Of a stretch of DNA of 64,000 nt, positions 1 to 9,552 are shown piece after piece. The first letter of the stretch is position 1; the number at the start of each line of letters is the position of its first letter. A program made the position numbers and the translations under genes. This DNA is from Bacteroidota bacterium (GTDB lineage Bacteria > Bacteroidota > Bacteroidia > Bacteroidales > UBA12481). Under the pieces are notes generated by a model. It saw only the letters and a list, made by a program, of their open reading frames with translations, had not been told where the DNA came from and made no database searches. The stretch is from the NCBI GenBank assembly GCA_018669475.1, contig JABHCC010000163.1, positions 31,528 through 95,527 of the forward strand, given 5' to 3'.

Positions 1-1042
1 TGGGTGCCTTTACAGGAGTGTATATACTTACAGAAGGGGTGTTTGCAGATAGGCTACCAATAGTCTGAGAATTAGCATCAACACCTCCCATAAGGTAAAT
101 GTTTCCATCTAGCCCATGGGCTGTCATTGATGATAATCCAGTATACATTGACGATACTTCTTGCCAATAATTAGTTTGAGGGTCAAATAGAAAGACAGCC
201 GATGAGGTTTCTTTTTGCTTGTATGATTTTATTGGGCTCTTCTGACCTCCAAAAACGTATATAATGCCATCAAAAGAACAGGCTGCTACCCTAGAAAGTT
301 TTATAGGTAGCATTGATGAATTTTCACTCCATGAATTTGTCTCAATATCGTATTTGAAAACTGTTTGGATTGGTAAATCCCAATGGTCAGGGGTGCCACC
401 AAAAAGATATATAGTTTTATCAATTAATACTGCAGTACTATTGGCTATTGGAATTGGCACAGGTGCCAGTTGGCTCCAGATTTTGCTTCGCATATTAAAC
501 TTCTGAAGGTCATTTGTTGATGAACCCACATCGAATGTTCCGCCAATGATGAACAATTCATCTCCTGAGATACAAGAGGCAAATCCATATCTACCAGTTA
601 TATTACGGCTGCTGATTTCAATCGGAATCCCCAAGCTCCACTCGCCAGATTCGGTGTGTAAAACATCAACCCTGTTTTCGATAAAATGATGATTCATATC
701 TCCCAGTCCTCCCACAACGAAAATCTCCTTTCCCCATAATTCACAAGACAGATGTCCACGTGGGTGCGGTAAATCTGAGTATTTTCTTGACCAGGAGTTA
801 TGTTGAACATTATAAACAAGAACGCCACCATATATGCGGCTATATTGCGTATTATTCTCAACTGGTATGTAACCACCAATCAACAATATTTGGCCATCAA
901 CAGCGGCGGATGAAAACGCAATGACAAATTCAGGAATCTCAGATACTTTTTCCTTCCAACTCCCAATTTGCCCTTTTAGCTTATTGGTTTGAAAAACCAA
1001 TAAGAAAACAATTATTCCGTATATTAATCTGTATTTATTCAA
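1..1042 (-). CDS. Kelch-repeat beta-propeller protein, 3' end outside window
   Basis: An open frame runs on the minus strand from 1042 to the window edge without a stop. It has no early ATG. The best start is a TTG at 1042-1040, which gives MNKYRLIYGIIVFLLVFQ followed by TNKLKGQ, a convincing signal peptide. Repeated kelch signatures follow (ILLIGGY, IFVVGGLGD, LFIIGGTF, IYLFGGTP, IYVFGGQ, IYLMGGV, each with a downstream Trp), enough for one six-bladed propeller. The start overlaps the end of the neighbouring kelch gene by 8 bases, so the two are probably translated together and arose by tandem duplication. Likely an exported carbohydrate- or protein-binding propeller; the ligand is unknown. 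The TTG start is inferred from the signal peptide. Confidence 0.75.
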   Translation of the reverse strand, partial: MNKYRLIYGIIVFLLVFQTNKLKGQIGSWKEKVSEIPEFVIAFSSAAVDGQILLIGGYIPVENNTQYSRIYGGVLVYNVQHNSWSRKYSDLPHPRGHLSCELWGKEIFVVGGLGDMNHHFIENRVDVLHTESGEWSLGIPIEISSRNITGRYGFASCISGDELFIIGGTFDVGSSTNDLQKFNMRSKIWSQLAPVPIPIANSTAVLIDKTIYLFGGTPDHWDLPIQTVFKYDIETNSWSENSSMLPIKLSRVAACSFDGIIYVFGGQKSPIKSYKQKETSSAVFLFDPQTNYWQEVSSMYTGLSSMTAHGLDGNIYLMGGVDANSQTIGSLSANTPSVSIYTPVKAP

Positions 1043-2714
1043 ACCTTAATATATCGTGCCAAAAGGAGTTGCCATTTGATTGTATAGACACATATATTTC
1101 AATGGGTCTTTTTGTCCGGAAACCTGATGATATTATTAGCTTGCCTTTTGAGCTTGCGTTTACAGTCTCACCAGGTAAAATGTCTCCAATCAGCAGTTGC
1201 TTCGACAGTAGGGCAATATTCGGGTCTGCGCAAAACAATTCCACCTCAACACCCTCTGCTTTTCTTATTTTTCCATTATTCCTGATCCCAAAAGAGAAAG
1301 AGACAGTATCAGGAGATATGGATTCCCCAATCTTGAGCTCCATGGAAGACGAGTCATCAACTTTAAGCGGCCCTATGGTAGTAAATGGTCTCTCAATTCC
1401 CGAACTGGTGAAGATCCTGTCTCCATTTATATCAGTTGTAATTACCTCAATGTAATATATATCCTCATGCGATAGATTACCAATCCATCCGCCATATACA
1501 CCATCAGAAGTATGATAATCATTATGCAAACCATCATCATGGAGTTGAACTGATTTCTCAATGTTATTAGCACTATTCTTCAGATTAATATGGGCTGTAA
1601 ATAATCGCTCTTTGTGATTGATAAACGAAGTTCTAAAAAACAATGAATCGGTTTGGTGTAGATAGGTATTACTTATCTCTCTATGAATTGCTACGACTGG
1701 GTTAGAAGTTGCCATATATTTAATGTTGACACTTCCTTTTGAGTAAGTTCCGTCTATTTGTCCAGGAGTCATAATAGCACACATACTTAGAAATTCATTC
1801 TCTTTCACATGAATAGCTGTTGTATTTGCTCTATAAGGGAACGAACAAACTTCAAAAACTGCTTTTGATTGAGGATCATAGACCGTCATTTTGGTGTTGT
1901 AAGTATTGACCCTTAATTCCGGATCAAGACCAGTAATACCACCAGCGATATAAATAAAATTATTATATACCCATGTTGCATGGCCATATAATCCTTTGGG
2001 ATGAGCAGCTGGTCCTGTCTGCCAGGAATTGGTTTGGATATCATAAATCTCGAAATATGGAATTATATCCCCACTGGATGTCACCCCCCCCAAAGCATAG
2101 ATTTTTCCATTCAAATAACATACCGATAAGCTCCCCCTAGCTGTTGGCATATCTGCCTTTTTCTCCCAGATCTTTGATACTGGATCATACGCCTCTACTG
2201 TAGATATTCCTTGACTGGTTCGATCAAAGCCTCCGATAACATAGATCTGCCCTTCTACGATACAAGAGCCAGAGCCATAACGCCTTGATGATAGCCTAAT
2301 TGGGTCTGGATCCCAGCTGTCTAAGAGCAGATCAAAGACTTCAATATCATCATATCTCAAAATTAAGGGCCATCCTGATGAGCCTCCAATAACATATAGT
2401 TTATTGTTAAGCACTTCGATGCTGGAGTGTGCCCTGGGGCTTGGCATTTTAATTTTTGAAATATCCCACCTTTTGGTCATGAGGTCATACACTTCAATTG
2501 AAGCACTCCCAAAACCCAAATTGGTAGTTGAATCTGTTACGTATCCGCCAAGCACGTATACCTTTCCGTTATAGAACGCCGAAGAGAACTGCTCCTTAGC
2601 TCTCGGGTTTGCTGGACCAGCAACTGACCATTGTCCATTTTGTCCAGCCAGATTATTTGTCATATACCCAAGAAAGGAAAGACTAAAAAAGAAAATAAAG
2701 CATAATTTCTTCAT
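1035..2714 (-). CDS. Secreted Kelch-repeat protein
   Basis: This 559-residue protein starts with a signal peptide (MKKLCFIFFFSLSFLGYM, cleavage near LAGQ-N). Residues about 27-320 hold six kelch blades with the typical double-Gly and distal Trp pattern (VYVLGGYV, LYVIGGSS, IYVIGGFD, IYALGGVT, IYIAGGIT). The C-terminal 220 residues are not kelch and look like beta-sandwich modules, including DDGLHNDYHTSDGVYGG, a pattern seen in bacterial Ig-like or CARDB-type domains. No lipobox and no T9SS tail is visible. Kelch propellers usually bind proteins or sugars, and some resemble sialic acid mutarotase, but no catalytic assignment can be made. It is the first gene of a two-gene tandem pair. Confidence 0.85.
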   Translation of the reverse strand: MKKLCFIFFFSLSFLGYMTNNLAGQNGQWSVAGPANPRAKEQFSSAFYNGKVYVLGGYVTDSTTNLGFGSASIEVYDLMTKRWDISKIKMPSPRAHSSIEVLNNKLYVIGGSSGWPLILRYDDIEVFDLLLDSWDPDPIRLSSRRYGSGSCIVEGQIYVIGGFDRTSQGISTVEAYDPVSKIWEKKADMPTARGSLSVCYLNGKIYALGGVTSSGDIIPYFEIYDIQTNSWQTGPAAHPKGLYGHATWVYNNFIYIAGGITGLDPELRVNTYNTKMTVYDPQSKAVFEVCSFPYRANTTAIHVKENEFLSMCAIMTPGQIDGTYSKGSVNIKYMATSNPVVAIHREISNTYLHQTDSLFFRTSFINHKERLFTAHINLKNSANNIEKSVQLHDDGLHNDYHTSDGVYGGWIGNLSHEDIYYIEVITTDINGDRIFTSSGIERPFTTIGPLKVDDSSSMELKIGESISPDTVSFSFGIRNNGKIRKAEGVEVELFCADPNIALLSKQLLIGDILPGETVNASSKGKLIISSGFRTKRPIEIYVSIQSNGNSFWHDILRFE

Positions 2715-2877
2715 AAATTGTGGTATCGTATCAAGCTGAGCTAAGTAAAAATATGAGGAAAGACTAGAACAATGGTGCTTTATACAAATTCTTAACCAAA
2801 TCTTGACAAATCAGATAATAAACTTAACAATCAAATATAATTAATTGGCCACTTTAGCATGATAACCAATTTCCAGT

Positions 2878-4995
2878 ATGGCTCTTTTCAAACCGCAAGG
2901 AAAACATAAGCGAAAAATTCTTTTTTACTCTCTGGCAATGATCCTTCCCGGAATCATTCTCAGTATTGTGGCTTTTAGAGGCATCATTGGGAATATGGCT
3001 ATGGCAGAAAAAAATCAGACACAAAAACTCGCCAATATCAGTCAAAAATTCTGCGAAGATCTGGAAAAATCATTCTTAAGAAGTTCCACCGAGTTTCCAC
3101 CAGATGAATTGTACTATGATGCAGGGTTTTCAAAATTCAAGGAGCCAACAAAGGGTATTGAATTTCTGAACGACAAGAGATTTGTAAGCATAAGCACATG
3201 GTTACCAGACACCGGGCTTTATATCCTGAATAATAATATTCTGTTTGTTCCAAATATGTATTGGAATGGTCATCATCAAAAAATCTCTTCAATTTCATTA
3301 CACTCATGGAGCATGAAAGAAGAGTTTGAAAACAACAACCTTTATGAAGCTCTGAAAAAAAATAAACAAGTATTCCAGGATTCTTCCAGTAATATCATGT
3401 TGCAGATTCAATCTCTAATGAGCCAGGCCAGAATTCAACGCAAATTGAATCAAATTCGAGAGGTCAAACGATTGTATAGAGATATATTTGAATTAAGCAA
3501 AAATCCAGAAATCCTGTCTCTGCAGGATACAATTCCCAGAAAGCTCATGGGGGATATAATTCTATCATGGATAAAAAGCAATGAATTTTTGAGCAATACA
3601 CAAAATTTCAGCATACCAGCAATCGAAATCCTCGCTTTCCTTTCCTTACCTCAGACTTATTTGATCCAAAAGAATTACATACTCTGTTTGCAAGAATGCC
3701 AAAATATGTTTGAAATTCTCAAGAATAGTCCACCTGAGCTTGCTATCGATATAGAAACAATTGAGGCACTATTGAAAAAAAGAGAAGGTGTCGTTCATAA
3801 GCATAACAAAATCATTCATCTAAGCGATCGAATAAATAGCATACTAACAAACGAGAATATTGATAGTGACGACATCAGCCAACATAATTTTGCGCAATAT
3901 GAAGATTCAGTATCCTCATATACAGTATTTTCAATTGGTCAGAATGGTGAAAGAATGGCATTAATATTAGACTTGAAAGAGTATCTTAAAGAACACTCCA
4001 ACAAATTCTTCAAGTCTCGACAGTATAAGAATTTGATTCATTGGCAAATAAAGGACGAACAAGAAAAGGTCATTAATGCTGGAGCTGGCTTTAATCCTAA
4101 AACATCAAGCTATTCTAATACACCAATTAATCTGGGTATGTGGAGCTTACACCTGCAATACAATAATACGAGCTGGCTTCGAAGTGCTTTTTCAAGTAAT
4201 CAGGGTATCTACTTTGCAGGTATATTATTTGTAATTCTGGGACTGGTGCTTGGTCTTATAATCACTTTACGTGGTCTTGCTCAGGAAAATAAATTAGCCC
4301 GATTAAAATCAGATTTCATTTCTTCAGTATCTCATGAATTAAAAAGCCCGGTGACCTCGATTCGTCAAATGAGTGAACTTCTGGAAAGGGGTAGGATTCA
4401 AAGTGAAGATCGCAAAAAAGAGTATTATTCTACAATGGTCGCTCAAAGTGAACGCTTGAGCCATGTAGTCGAGAATATTTTAGATTTTTCAAGGCTGGAA
4501 TATGGCACTAAAAAGCTCAAACTTGAACCAACACGTGTAGACCGATTACTAAAAGACGTAATTGAAATTTTCGAAATCCGACTACGATTTACCGGATATA
4601 ATTTGAAGTTTACCATTGATGAGAATATTCCCATTATGAATGTGGATCAAGAAGGCCTTAGGCAGGTATTCTACAATTTGTTAGACAATGCTTACAAATA
4701 TTCGGGGAAATCCAGAAATATTGATTTGGCTCTGGTCAAACTTGAGAATGGAATTCAAATATCCTTCCAGGATTATGGAATAGGAATTCATCTAAAAGAT
4801 CAAAAAAGAATTTTCGAACGATATTTTCGAAGCCATTTTGATAAAACCGAGGATATAAAAGGTAATGGTATTGGCCTGGCAATAGTATCTCAGGTTGTCA
4901 AATCACATCATGGTAAACTAGACGTAAAGAGCGAGTTAGGTAAAGGGAGCACATTCAGTGTAATTATTCCATTCTCTAAAACAACTTCAGTATGA
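2878..4995 (+). CDS. Membrane sensor histidine kinase
   Basis: The 705-residue protein has a first membrane helix at about residues 15-37, a long sensor region of roughly 400 residues (extracytoplasmic by topology), and a second helix near 440-465 (IYFAGILFVILGLVLG). The transmitter follows directly: the HisKA box FISSVSHELKSPVTS has the phospho-accepting His near residue 486, and the HATPase has N box NLLDNAYKYS, G1 DYGIGI and G2 GNGIGLAI. It should autophosphorylate and pass phosphate to the response regulator whose start codon overlaps its stop (ATGA). The sensor domain contains helical TPR-like stretches but no family I recognise, so the signal is unknown. Confidence 0.93.
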   Translation: MALFKPQGKHKRKILFYSLAMILPGIILSIVAFRGIIGNMAMAEKNQTQKLANISQKFCEDLEKSFLRSSTEFPPDELYYDAGFSKFKEPTKGIEFLNDKRFVSISTWLPDTGLYILNNNILFVPNMYWNGHHQKISSISLHSWSMKEEFENNNLYEALKKNKQVFQDSSSNIMLQIQSLMSQARIQRKLNQIREVKRLYRDIFELSKNPEILSLQDTIPRKLMGDIILSWIKSNEFLSNTQNFSIPAIEILAFLSLPQTYLIQKNYILCLQECQNMFEILKNSPPELAIDIETIEALLKKREGVVHKHNKIIHLSDRINSILTNENIDSDDISQHNFAQYEDSVSSYTVFSIGQNGERMALILDLKEYLKEHSNKFFKSRQYKNLIHWQIKDEQEKVINAGAGFNPKTSSYSNTPINLGMWSLHLQYNNTSWLRSAFSSNQGIYFAGILFVILGLVLGLIITLRGLAQENKLARLKSDFISSVSHELKSPVTSIRQMSELLERGRIQSEDRKKEYYSTMVAQSERLSHVVENILDFSRLEYGTKKLKLEPTRVDRLLKDVIEIFEIRLRFTGYNLKFTIDENIPIMNVDQEGLRQVFYNLLDNAYKYSGKSRNIDLALVKLENGIQISFQDYGIGIHLKDQKRIFERYFRSHFDKTEDIKGNGIGLAIVSQVVKSHHGKLDVKSELGKGSTFSVIIPFSKTTSV

Positions 4996-5675
4996 GAAAA
5001 ATATTAATAATTGAAGATGACCCCGCAATACGGATGGCTTTGGAAGATGACTTCGTGGCGGAGGGGTATCAGGTGGAATCCGTTGATAATGGATCTGATG
5101 GGCTTAAAAAGGGGCAGGTGCCTGAATATGATATCATTCTGCTTGACTTAATGCTCCCCGATCTTTCCGGATTTGAAGTTTGTAAGCAAATTAGAGCAAA
5201 AGGAATTGGAACACCTATTATTATGTTGACTGCAAAAAGTCAGGATGTTGACAAAATATTGGGGCTGGAGATTGGGGCCGATGATTATGTAACAAAACCA
5301 TTCAGCCCACGTGAGCTTCAAGCCAGAATAAATGCTGTGCTCAGGAGAACACTGACTAATAATCCAACCAGTGTTGTCTCCTTGTCAATTGGTCCTTTTA
5401 TAATGGATCATGAAAAGCATGAGTTAACAAAGAACGGGCAGTCAATTTATTTAACAATTATCGAATACTCTCTTCTTCAATATTTAATTGAAAACCAGAA
5501 TAAGGTTCTTCACCGAAATGATATATTAGATAATGTTTGGGGGCGTGAAGTTTATGTTACTCAAAGAACTGTAGATACGCATGTAGCAAGCCTCAGGAAA
5601 AAAATAGAATCCAAAACGGATTATCACCAGTGGATTGTTGCTGTAAGAGGAATTGGCTATAAGTTTTTAAGCTGA
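4992..5675 (+). CDS. OmpR/PhoB-family response regulator
   Basis: The 227-residue protein has a receiver domain (acidic pair D9-D10, phospho-acceptor D52 in LLDLMLPD, conserved KPF Lys near residue 101) and a C-terminal winged-helix DNA-binding domain. The latter carries the OmpR signature with VWGREVYVTQRTVDTHVASLRKKI and ends in VRGIGYKFLS. It overlaps the upstream kinase by four bases, so the two form a translationally coupled two-component system. Target genes cannot be inferred from the sequence. Confidence 0.95.
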   Translation: MRKILIIEDDPAIRMALEDDFVAEGYQVESVDNGSDGLKKGQVPEYDIILLDLMLPDLSGFEVCKQIRAKGIGTPIIMLTAKSQDVDKILGLEIGADDYVTKPFSPRELQARINAVLRRTLTNNPTSVVSLSIGPFIMDHEKHELTKNGQSIYLTIIEYSLLQYLIENQNKVLHRNDILDNVWGREVYVTQRTVDTHVASLRKKIESKTDYHQWIVAVRGIGYKFLS

Positions 5676-5718
5676 TTATCTTAAATAAACCTTTCCCGTT
5701 TTTGCCATGATATTGCAT

Positions 5719-6831
5719 TCATAATAGTTCAATCGACCCAAGTTTATGGCATAAATAATCTATTTGGTCTCTTGTATGGGTCGAAAAAACAACGATACGC
5801 AATACTCCATCGCTACCAGAGCCACGATATTTCACAAATTGGATAAAAATACCTTCATCCATCAGAGCTTGATGGATGCTTGTCATGTTTGCCACATCAC
5901 CAGGAGCAAATGCAACAATTGGTCTGGAATTATCATCAGTATCAATTCCGATCGCTTTCAAACCTTCTTTTAAGTAACTGGCGTTCTCCCAAAGTTTTTC
6001 GCGCATCATTGGATTGTTCTTAACAAGCTCAAAGCCCTTTATACCGGCAGCAACAGCCGCATTCATGGGGGCATTTGAACCGGTCATAACACTTCCGGAC
6101 TTAATCCTGTTTATAAAATCTGCCTTACCTGGAATTATCCCACCATAAGCACCAAATGCTTTGGATAAAGTTGCGCCCATATATAGCCTGTCGGATTTCA
6201 AACCAGCATGTTCATAGGATCCTTTTCCGTTTTCACCCAGAATCCCAACACCATGTGCATCATCGATCCAAATCACACCATTGTATTGTTCGGCCAGAGT
6301 AAGATAATCACTAAGCGGAGCAATTTTAGCCCAGACAGGAAACATGCCATCGCTCGCAATCATAGGCCTTTGCTTTGGTTTTAAATTTTCTTCAAGTTTT
6401 ATCCTTAAGTCATCAAGACTTCTGTTTTTAAAGCTGACTATTGGTTTGCCAACTGTCATAGCTCCTTCAGTAAGACAATAATGCGATCCCTCATCAATAA
6501 AAATCACATCATATAAATCCATATCACTTAAGGCCTTTAGCCCGGCAATGTTGCTTAGATATCCCGAGGGCAAATAGGCAGCATCCTCAGTATCAAAGAA
6601 CTTAGCTGCACTTTTCTCAATTTCCAACAACAAGGGAGTTGTCCCAGAAATGGACCTCGATGTAGCACTTGCAATACCAAATTCCAGCGTGGCCTCACTC
6701 GCTGCTTGAATTACTTCGGGATGTGAATTCAGTTGAAAATATCCGGTTCCGGCGAAATACAAATATTTCTTTCCATTAATCCGGGTTTCAGTACCGGTGG
6801 CACTTTCAGTAATAAAATTATATGACGACAT
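5719..6831 (-). CDS. PLP-dependent alpha-oxoamine synthase-like aminotransferase
   Basis: This 370-residue fold-type I PLP enzyme resembles 8-amino-7-oxononanoate synthase and 2-amino-3-ketobutyrate CoA ligase. Visible marks are WIDDAHGVGILGENG (cofactor Asp and following His) and the Schiff-base Lys in ATLSKAFGAYGG, near residue 222. It is a little shorter than typical BioF (about 385-400) and there are no biotin genes nearby. Its start overlaps the end of the dipeptide epimerase by 14 bases, so the pair is one operon. The pairing hints at amino acid or peptidoglycan-peptide metabolism rather than biotin synthesis, but substrate choice is open. Confidence 0.8.
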   Translation of the reverse strand: MSSYNFITESATGTETRINGKKYLYFAGTGYFQLNSHPEVIQAASEATLEFGIASATSRSISGTTPLLLEIEKSAAKFFDTEDAAYLPSGYLSNIAGLKALSDMDLYDVIFIDEGSHYCLTEGAMTVGKPIVSFKNRSLDDLRIKLEENLKPKQRPMIASDGMFPVWAKIAPLSDYLTLAEQYNGVIWIDDAHGVGILGENGKGSYEHAGLKSDRLYMGATLSKAFGAYGGIIPGKADFINRIKSGSVMTGSNAPMNAAVAAGIKGFELVKNNPMMREKLWENASYLKEGLKAIGIDTDDNSRPIVAFAPGDVANMTSIHQALMDEGIFIQFVKYRGSGSDGVLRIVVFSTHTRDQIDYLCHKLGSIELL

Positions 6832-7936
6832 GTTCCATTTCTTTCATGAAAGCATCATCAAAACTGGCACCTATCCCGGGAGTGTCTCCCAGCTCCCATT
6901 TACCGCTTCCTTTATACTCTATCCCTCCAACAACAGGATCTTCAGCTAGCATGAGTGATGAGTCAATATCGAAATGGACAACATTGTTCCGGGCTGCAAC
7001 CAGATGCATAAGTGCAGTCAATGCATAACGCGATTCAGACATGCACCCAACCTGACATTTTATCCCTGCAGATTCAGCAATAGCAACTATTTTCAAGGCA
7101 TTATTAATCCCACCAGATTTTGAGAACTTAATATTAAAATAGTCACATGCTCCCATACTTGCCAGACGAAAGGCATCGTGATGATCAAACACCGATTCGT
7201 CTGCCATTATAGAAATCGGACTGTTTTCTCTTACCCTGACCAGTTCTCTATTATTCCAGTGAGGAATAGGTTCTTCGCAATGTTCAATATTGTATTTATC
7301 AAGTTCGTTCAAGGTTTTAATAGCAGTAACAGGATCCCAGCCCTGGTTGGCGTCAATTCTTATAGGATAGTCCATCCCTACCGCATCTCTGATAGACTTA
7401 ACCCTTGCTACATCAGCATCTGTAGTTGTTCCCAACTTTAGCTTAATCGCAGGAAATCCGTCGTCTTTGAACCTTAATGCATCACTAGCCATTTTTTCAG
7501 GCGAGCCAATACTGATTGTCATATCAGTATAAACCTCACGAGAATTACTACCGCCAAGCAACTTATACAGAGGCAGATTGGCCTTTTTTGCCAGCAGATC
7601 GTACAAGGCCATATCAAAGGCACTCTTCATGGTGTAATTTCCCTTAACAGCCCTCTCAATCTCAAACAAACGATCCTCAATAGCAAAAGGATCTTTGCCT
7701 TTTAAAAGCTTCCCGATTTGTACAGACAGCTCAAATACAGTCTCTTGTGTTTCACCAACAATAAAAACAAATGGTGCACATTCACCAATTCCGATTAGCC
7801 CTGTATTAGTATGTATTTTTACTACAACATTTGTTGCACCCTCGATAACTCCCAAAGAAATAACAAAGGGTTCTCTATATGGAATATTCAGTTTGATTAC
7901 TTCCACACTTGTGATGACAGTATCTTGATCTTTCAT
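6818..7936 (-). CDS. Dipeptide epimerase (L-Ala-D/L-Glu epimerase type), enolase superfamily
   Basis: The 372-residue protein is a muconate-lactonizing subgroup enolase. It shows the KxK catalytic motif (AIKLKLG), metal ligands in RIDANQGW, EEPI and MADESVF, and the second catalytic Lys in NIKFSKSGG. Family members epimerize dipeptides such as L-Ala-D-Glu released from murein, and some epimerize other dipeptides. It is the promoter-proximal gene of a two-gene operon with the PLP enzyme. Specificity for Ala-Glu is inferred from the family. Confidence 0.85.
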   Translation of the reverse strand: MKDQDTVITSVEVIKLNIPYREPFVISLGVIEGATNVVVKIHTNTGLIGIGECAPFVFIVGETQETVFELSVQIGKLLKGKDPFAIEDRLFEIERAVKGNYTMKSAFDMALYDLLAKKANLPLYKLLGGSNSREVYTDMTISIGSPEKMASDALRFKDDGFPAIKLKLGTTTDADVARVKSIRDAVGMDYPIRIDANQGWDPVTAIKTLNELDKYNIEHCEEPIPHWNNRELVRVRENSPISIMADESVFDHHDAFRLASMGACDYFNIKFSKSGGINNALKIVAIAESAGIKCQVGCMSESRYALTALMHLVAARNNVVHFDIDSSLMLAEDPVVGGIEYKGSGKWELGDTPGIGASFDDAFMKEMEHVVI

Positions 7937-8029
7937 ATTCGGAGAAAATATGTTATTAACAAATGTAATAAATAAGGTTATAATGAAAATTTGCGGACAC
8001 TACACTTATATGATATTCATCCAGGCTTT

Positions 8030-9298
8030 CTATCTGTTTACATAAATATATCTCAACACACAGCTATTCCCTATACTATTTTTGTTCTGGTCATCGGTGA
8101 GCCTGAGTTGTAAAACATGACTTCCCGATATCAACCCATCTGCAAGAGTGTAATACCAAGGCAAGTGGTAGTATGTGCTGTGTTTGGTAAATAAATCCTG
8201 CTTCTTCCATTTTCCTCCATCAATACGGTATTCAATAATCCCGGCATCAGGTCCGGCAGCTACGGCCACACCCACAGCATTACCTTCGAACTTGAATTTT
8301 AATGATCTTGCAGGATATTTGCCAATTAACATGGATACATTGATGTAGTTAGCACGAGTATTAGCTTTTATTTCAGGAATCCAGTTTTCGACAAGCTCCC
8401 AACCTTTTTGGAGCTTAATTTCAGAAGAAGGAATTAGCACTCCATTATCATAACAGGCATTATCCAATTTCATGAGTATTGAATAATTAGTAATCTTATC
8501 ATCTTCAGCAACAAAGCCGGTCAGTGCATTATTCAAATAAGTAATCATCGAGTGAGCATAAATTCCCTGTCCGAAAGGTGAAGGATGAAGGTTTTTGAAA
8601 TCATCTTTCCATGTAAACTCATCAGCATTAATTCTTTCGGTAACTTCTTTTGCCAAATTAATTGCCGGAATATTATAGTACTTAGCTACTTTTTCATGAT
8701 TCTGAATTACCTGAGGAATTTTCCCTTGCCGGTAATCGTTCATCTTCCCGGGGTCAACAAAATACATAAATACAATATCTGTTGTTGGGTTGTTTTCTCT
8801 TGTGTGCCGCACTATCCCTTCCATCGATCTTATCTGTTCCTCATTTGATTTTCCTTTACCACCATCATTTACAGCAGCCTCAACAAAAAGAAGGTCAACA
8901 GATCCGTTCATTAAAACATCCCTTTCCAGTCTGAACACATCTTCAGTTGAGCCAAAAGAAGGAATTCCAGCAGCTATAAAATCAAATTTTATTTTTGGGA
9001 AACGGTCCTGCAAATAGCTGCAAATACTATCACGCCACCCTCCATTGTAAGTAATTGAACCGCCTAAAAATGCCACCCTTGCTTTTTCCCGTTGTTTTAA
9101 CTTGATAAAGGTATTCTCTAATCCACCACGCATTAAATGGTAATCTGAGGATTTCAATTTTGGCTTAGGCTGCATGGTTTGAGATTTATTAAAACCATAC
9201 CAATCAGATTTTTCTCCAGGATAATCCTGTCCGGAGAGGCTTACATTAAGAAATAAAATCAGAGAAGTTAACAGAGCAATTCGGAATGATCTTTTCAT
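8030..9298 (-). CDS. Secreted SGNH/GDSL-type esterase
   Basis: The 422-residue protein has a signal peptide (MKRSFRIALLTSLILFL, cleavage near LSGQ-D). Block I of the SGNH fold is FLGGSITYNGGW with the nucleophile Ser81, block III is EAAVNDGG (Asn), and block V is NLHPSPFG with the catalytic His. The C-terminal ~150 residues form an extra beta-rich domain (VGVAVAAGPDAGIIEYRIDGG), as in carbohydrate esterases. It probably deacetylates glycans in the periplasm or outside, which fits the many glycosidases in the window. Acetyl-esterase activity is inferred. Confidence 0.85.
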   Translation of the reverse strand: MKRSFRIALLTSLILFLNVSLSGQDYPGEKSDWYGFNKSQTMQPKPKLKSSDYHLMRGGLENTFIKLKQREKARVAFLGGSITYNGGWRDSICSYLQDRFPKIKFDFIAAGIPSFGSTEDVFRLERDVLMNGSVDLLFVEAAVNDGGKGKSNEEQIRSMEGIVRHTRENNPTTDIVFMYFVDPGKMNDYRQGKIPQVIQNHEKVAKYYNIPAINLAKEVTERINADEFTWKDDFKNLHPSPFGQGIYAHSMITYLNNALTGFVAEDDKITNYSILMKLDNACYDNGVLIPSSEIKLQKGWELVENWIPEIKANTRANYINVSMLIGKYPARSLKFKFEGNAVGVAVAAGPDAGIIEYRIDGGKWKKQDLFTKHSTYYHLPWYYTLADGLISGSHVLQLRLTDDQNKNSIGNSCVLRYIYVNR

Positions 9299-9552
9299 AT
9301 ATAAGATTAATGGGATTAAAGATAATGAAAGTGAGTATCATTACTTAAGGTACAATGGTAATTTCCCCCTGGCCTCTCTTCAATGGAGCAGGAGTTCTTT
9401 CACTCTATTGTGGTTTAGGGACTGGGTAACTCGGGTATACCTTCACTAACTTCATTGAATATCTTAAAATTTCTTAAAAATCATTAAACTGTTTATCCTA
9501 CGCATTGAATTTCATAACTTGTGTAGCTAAATATTAACTAAATCAACCCGAA

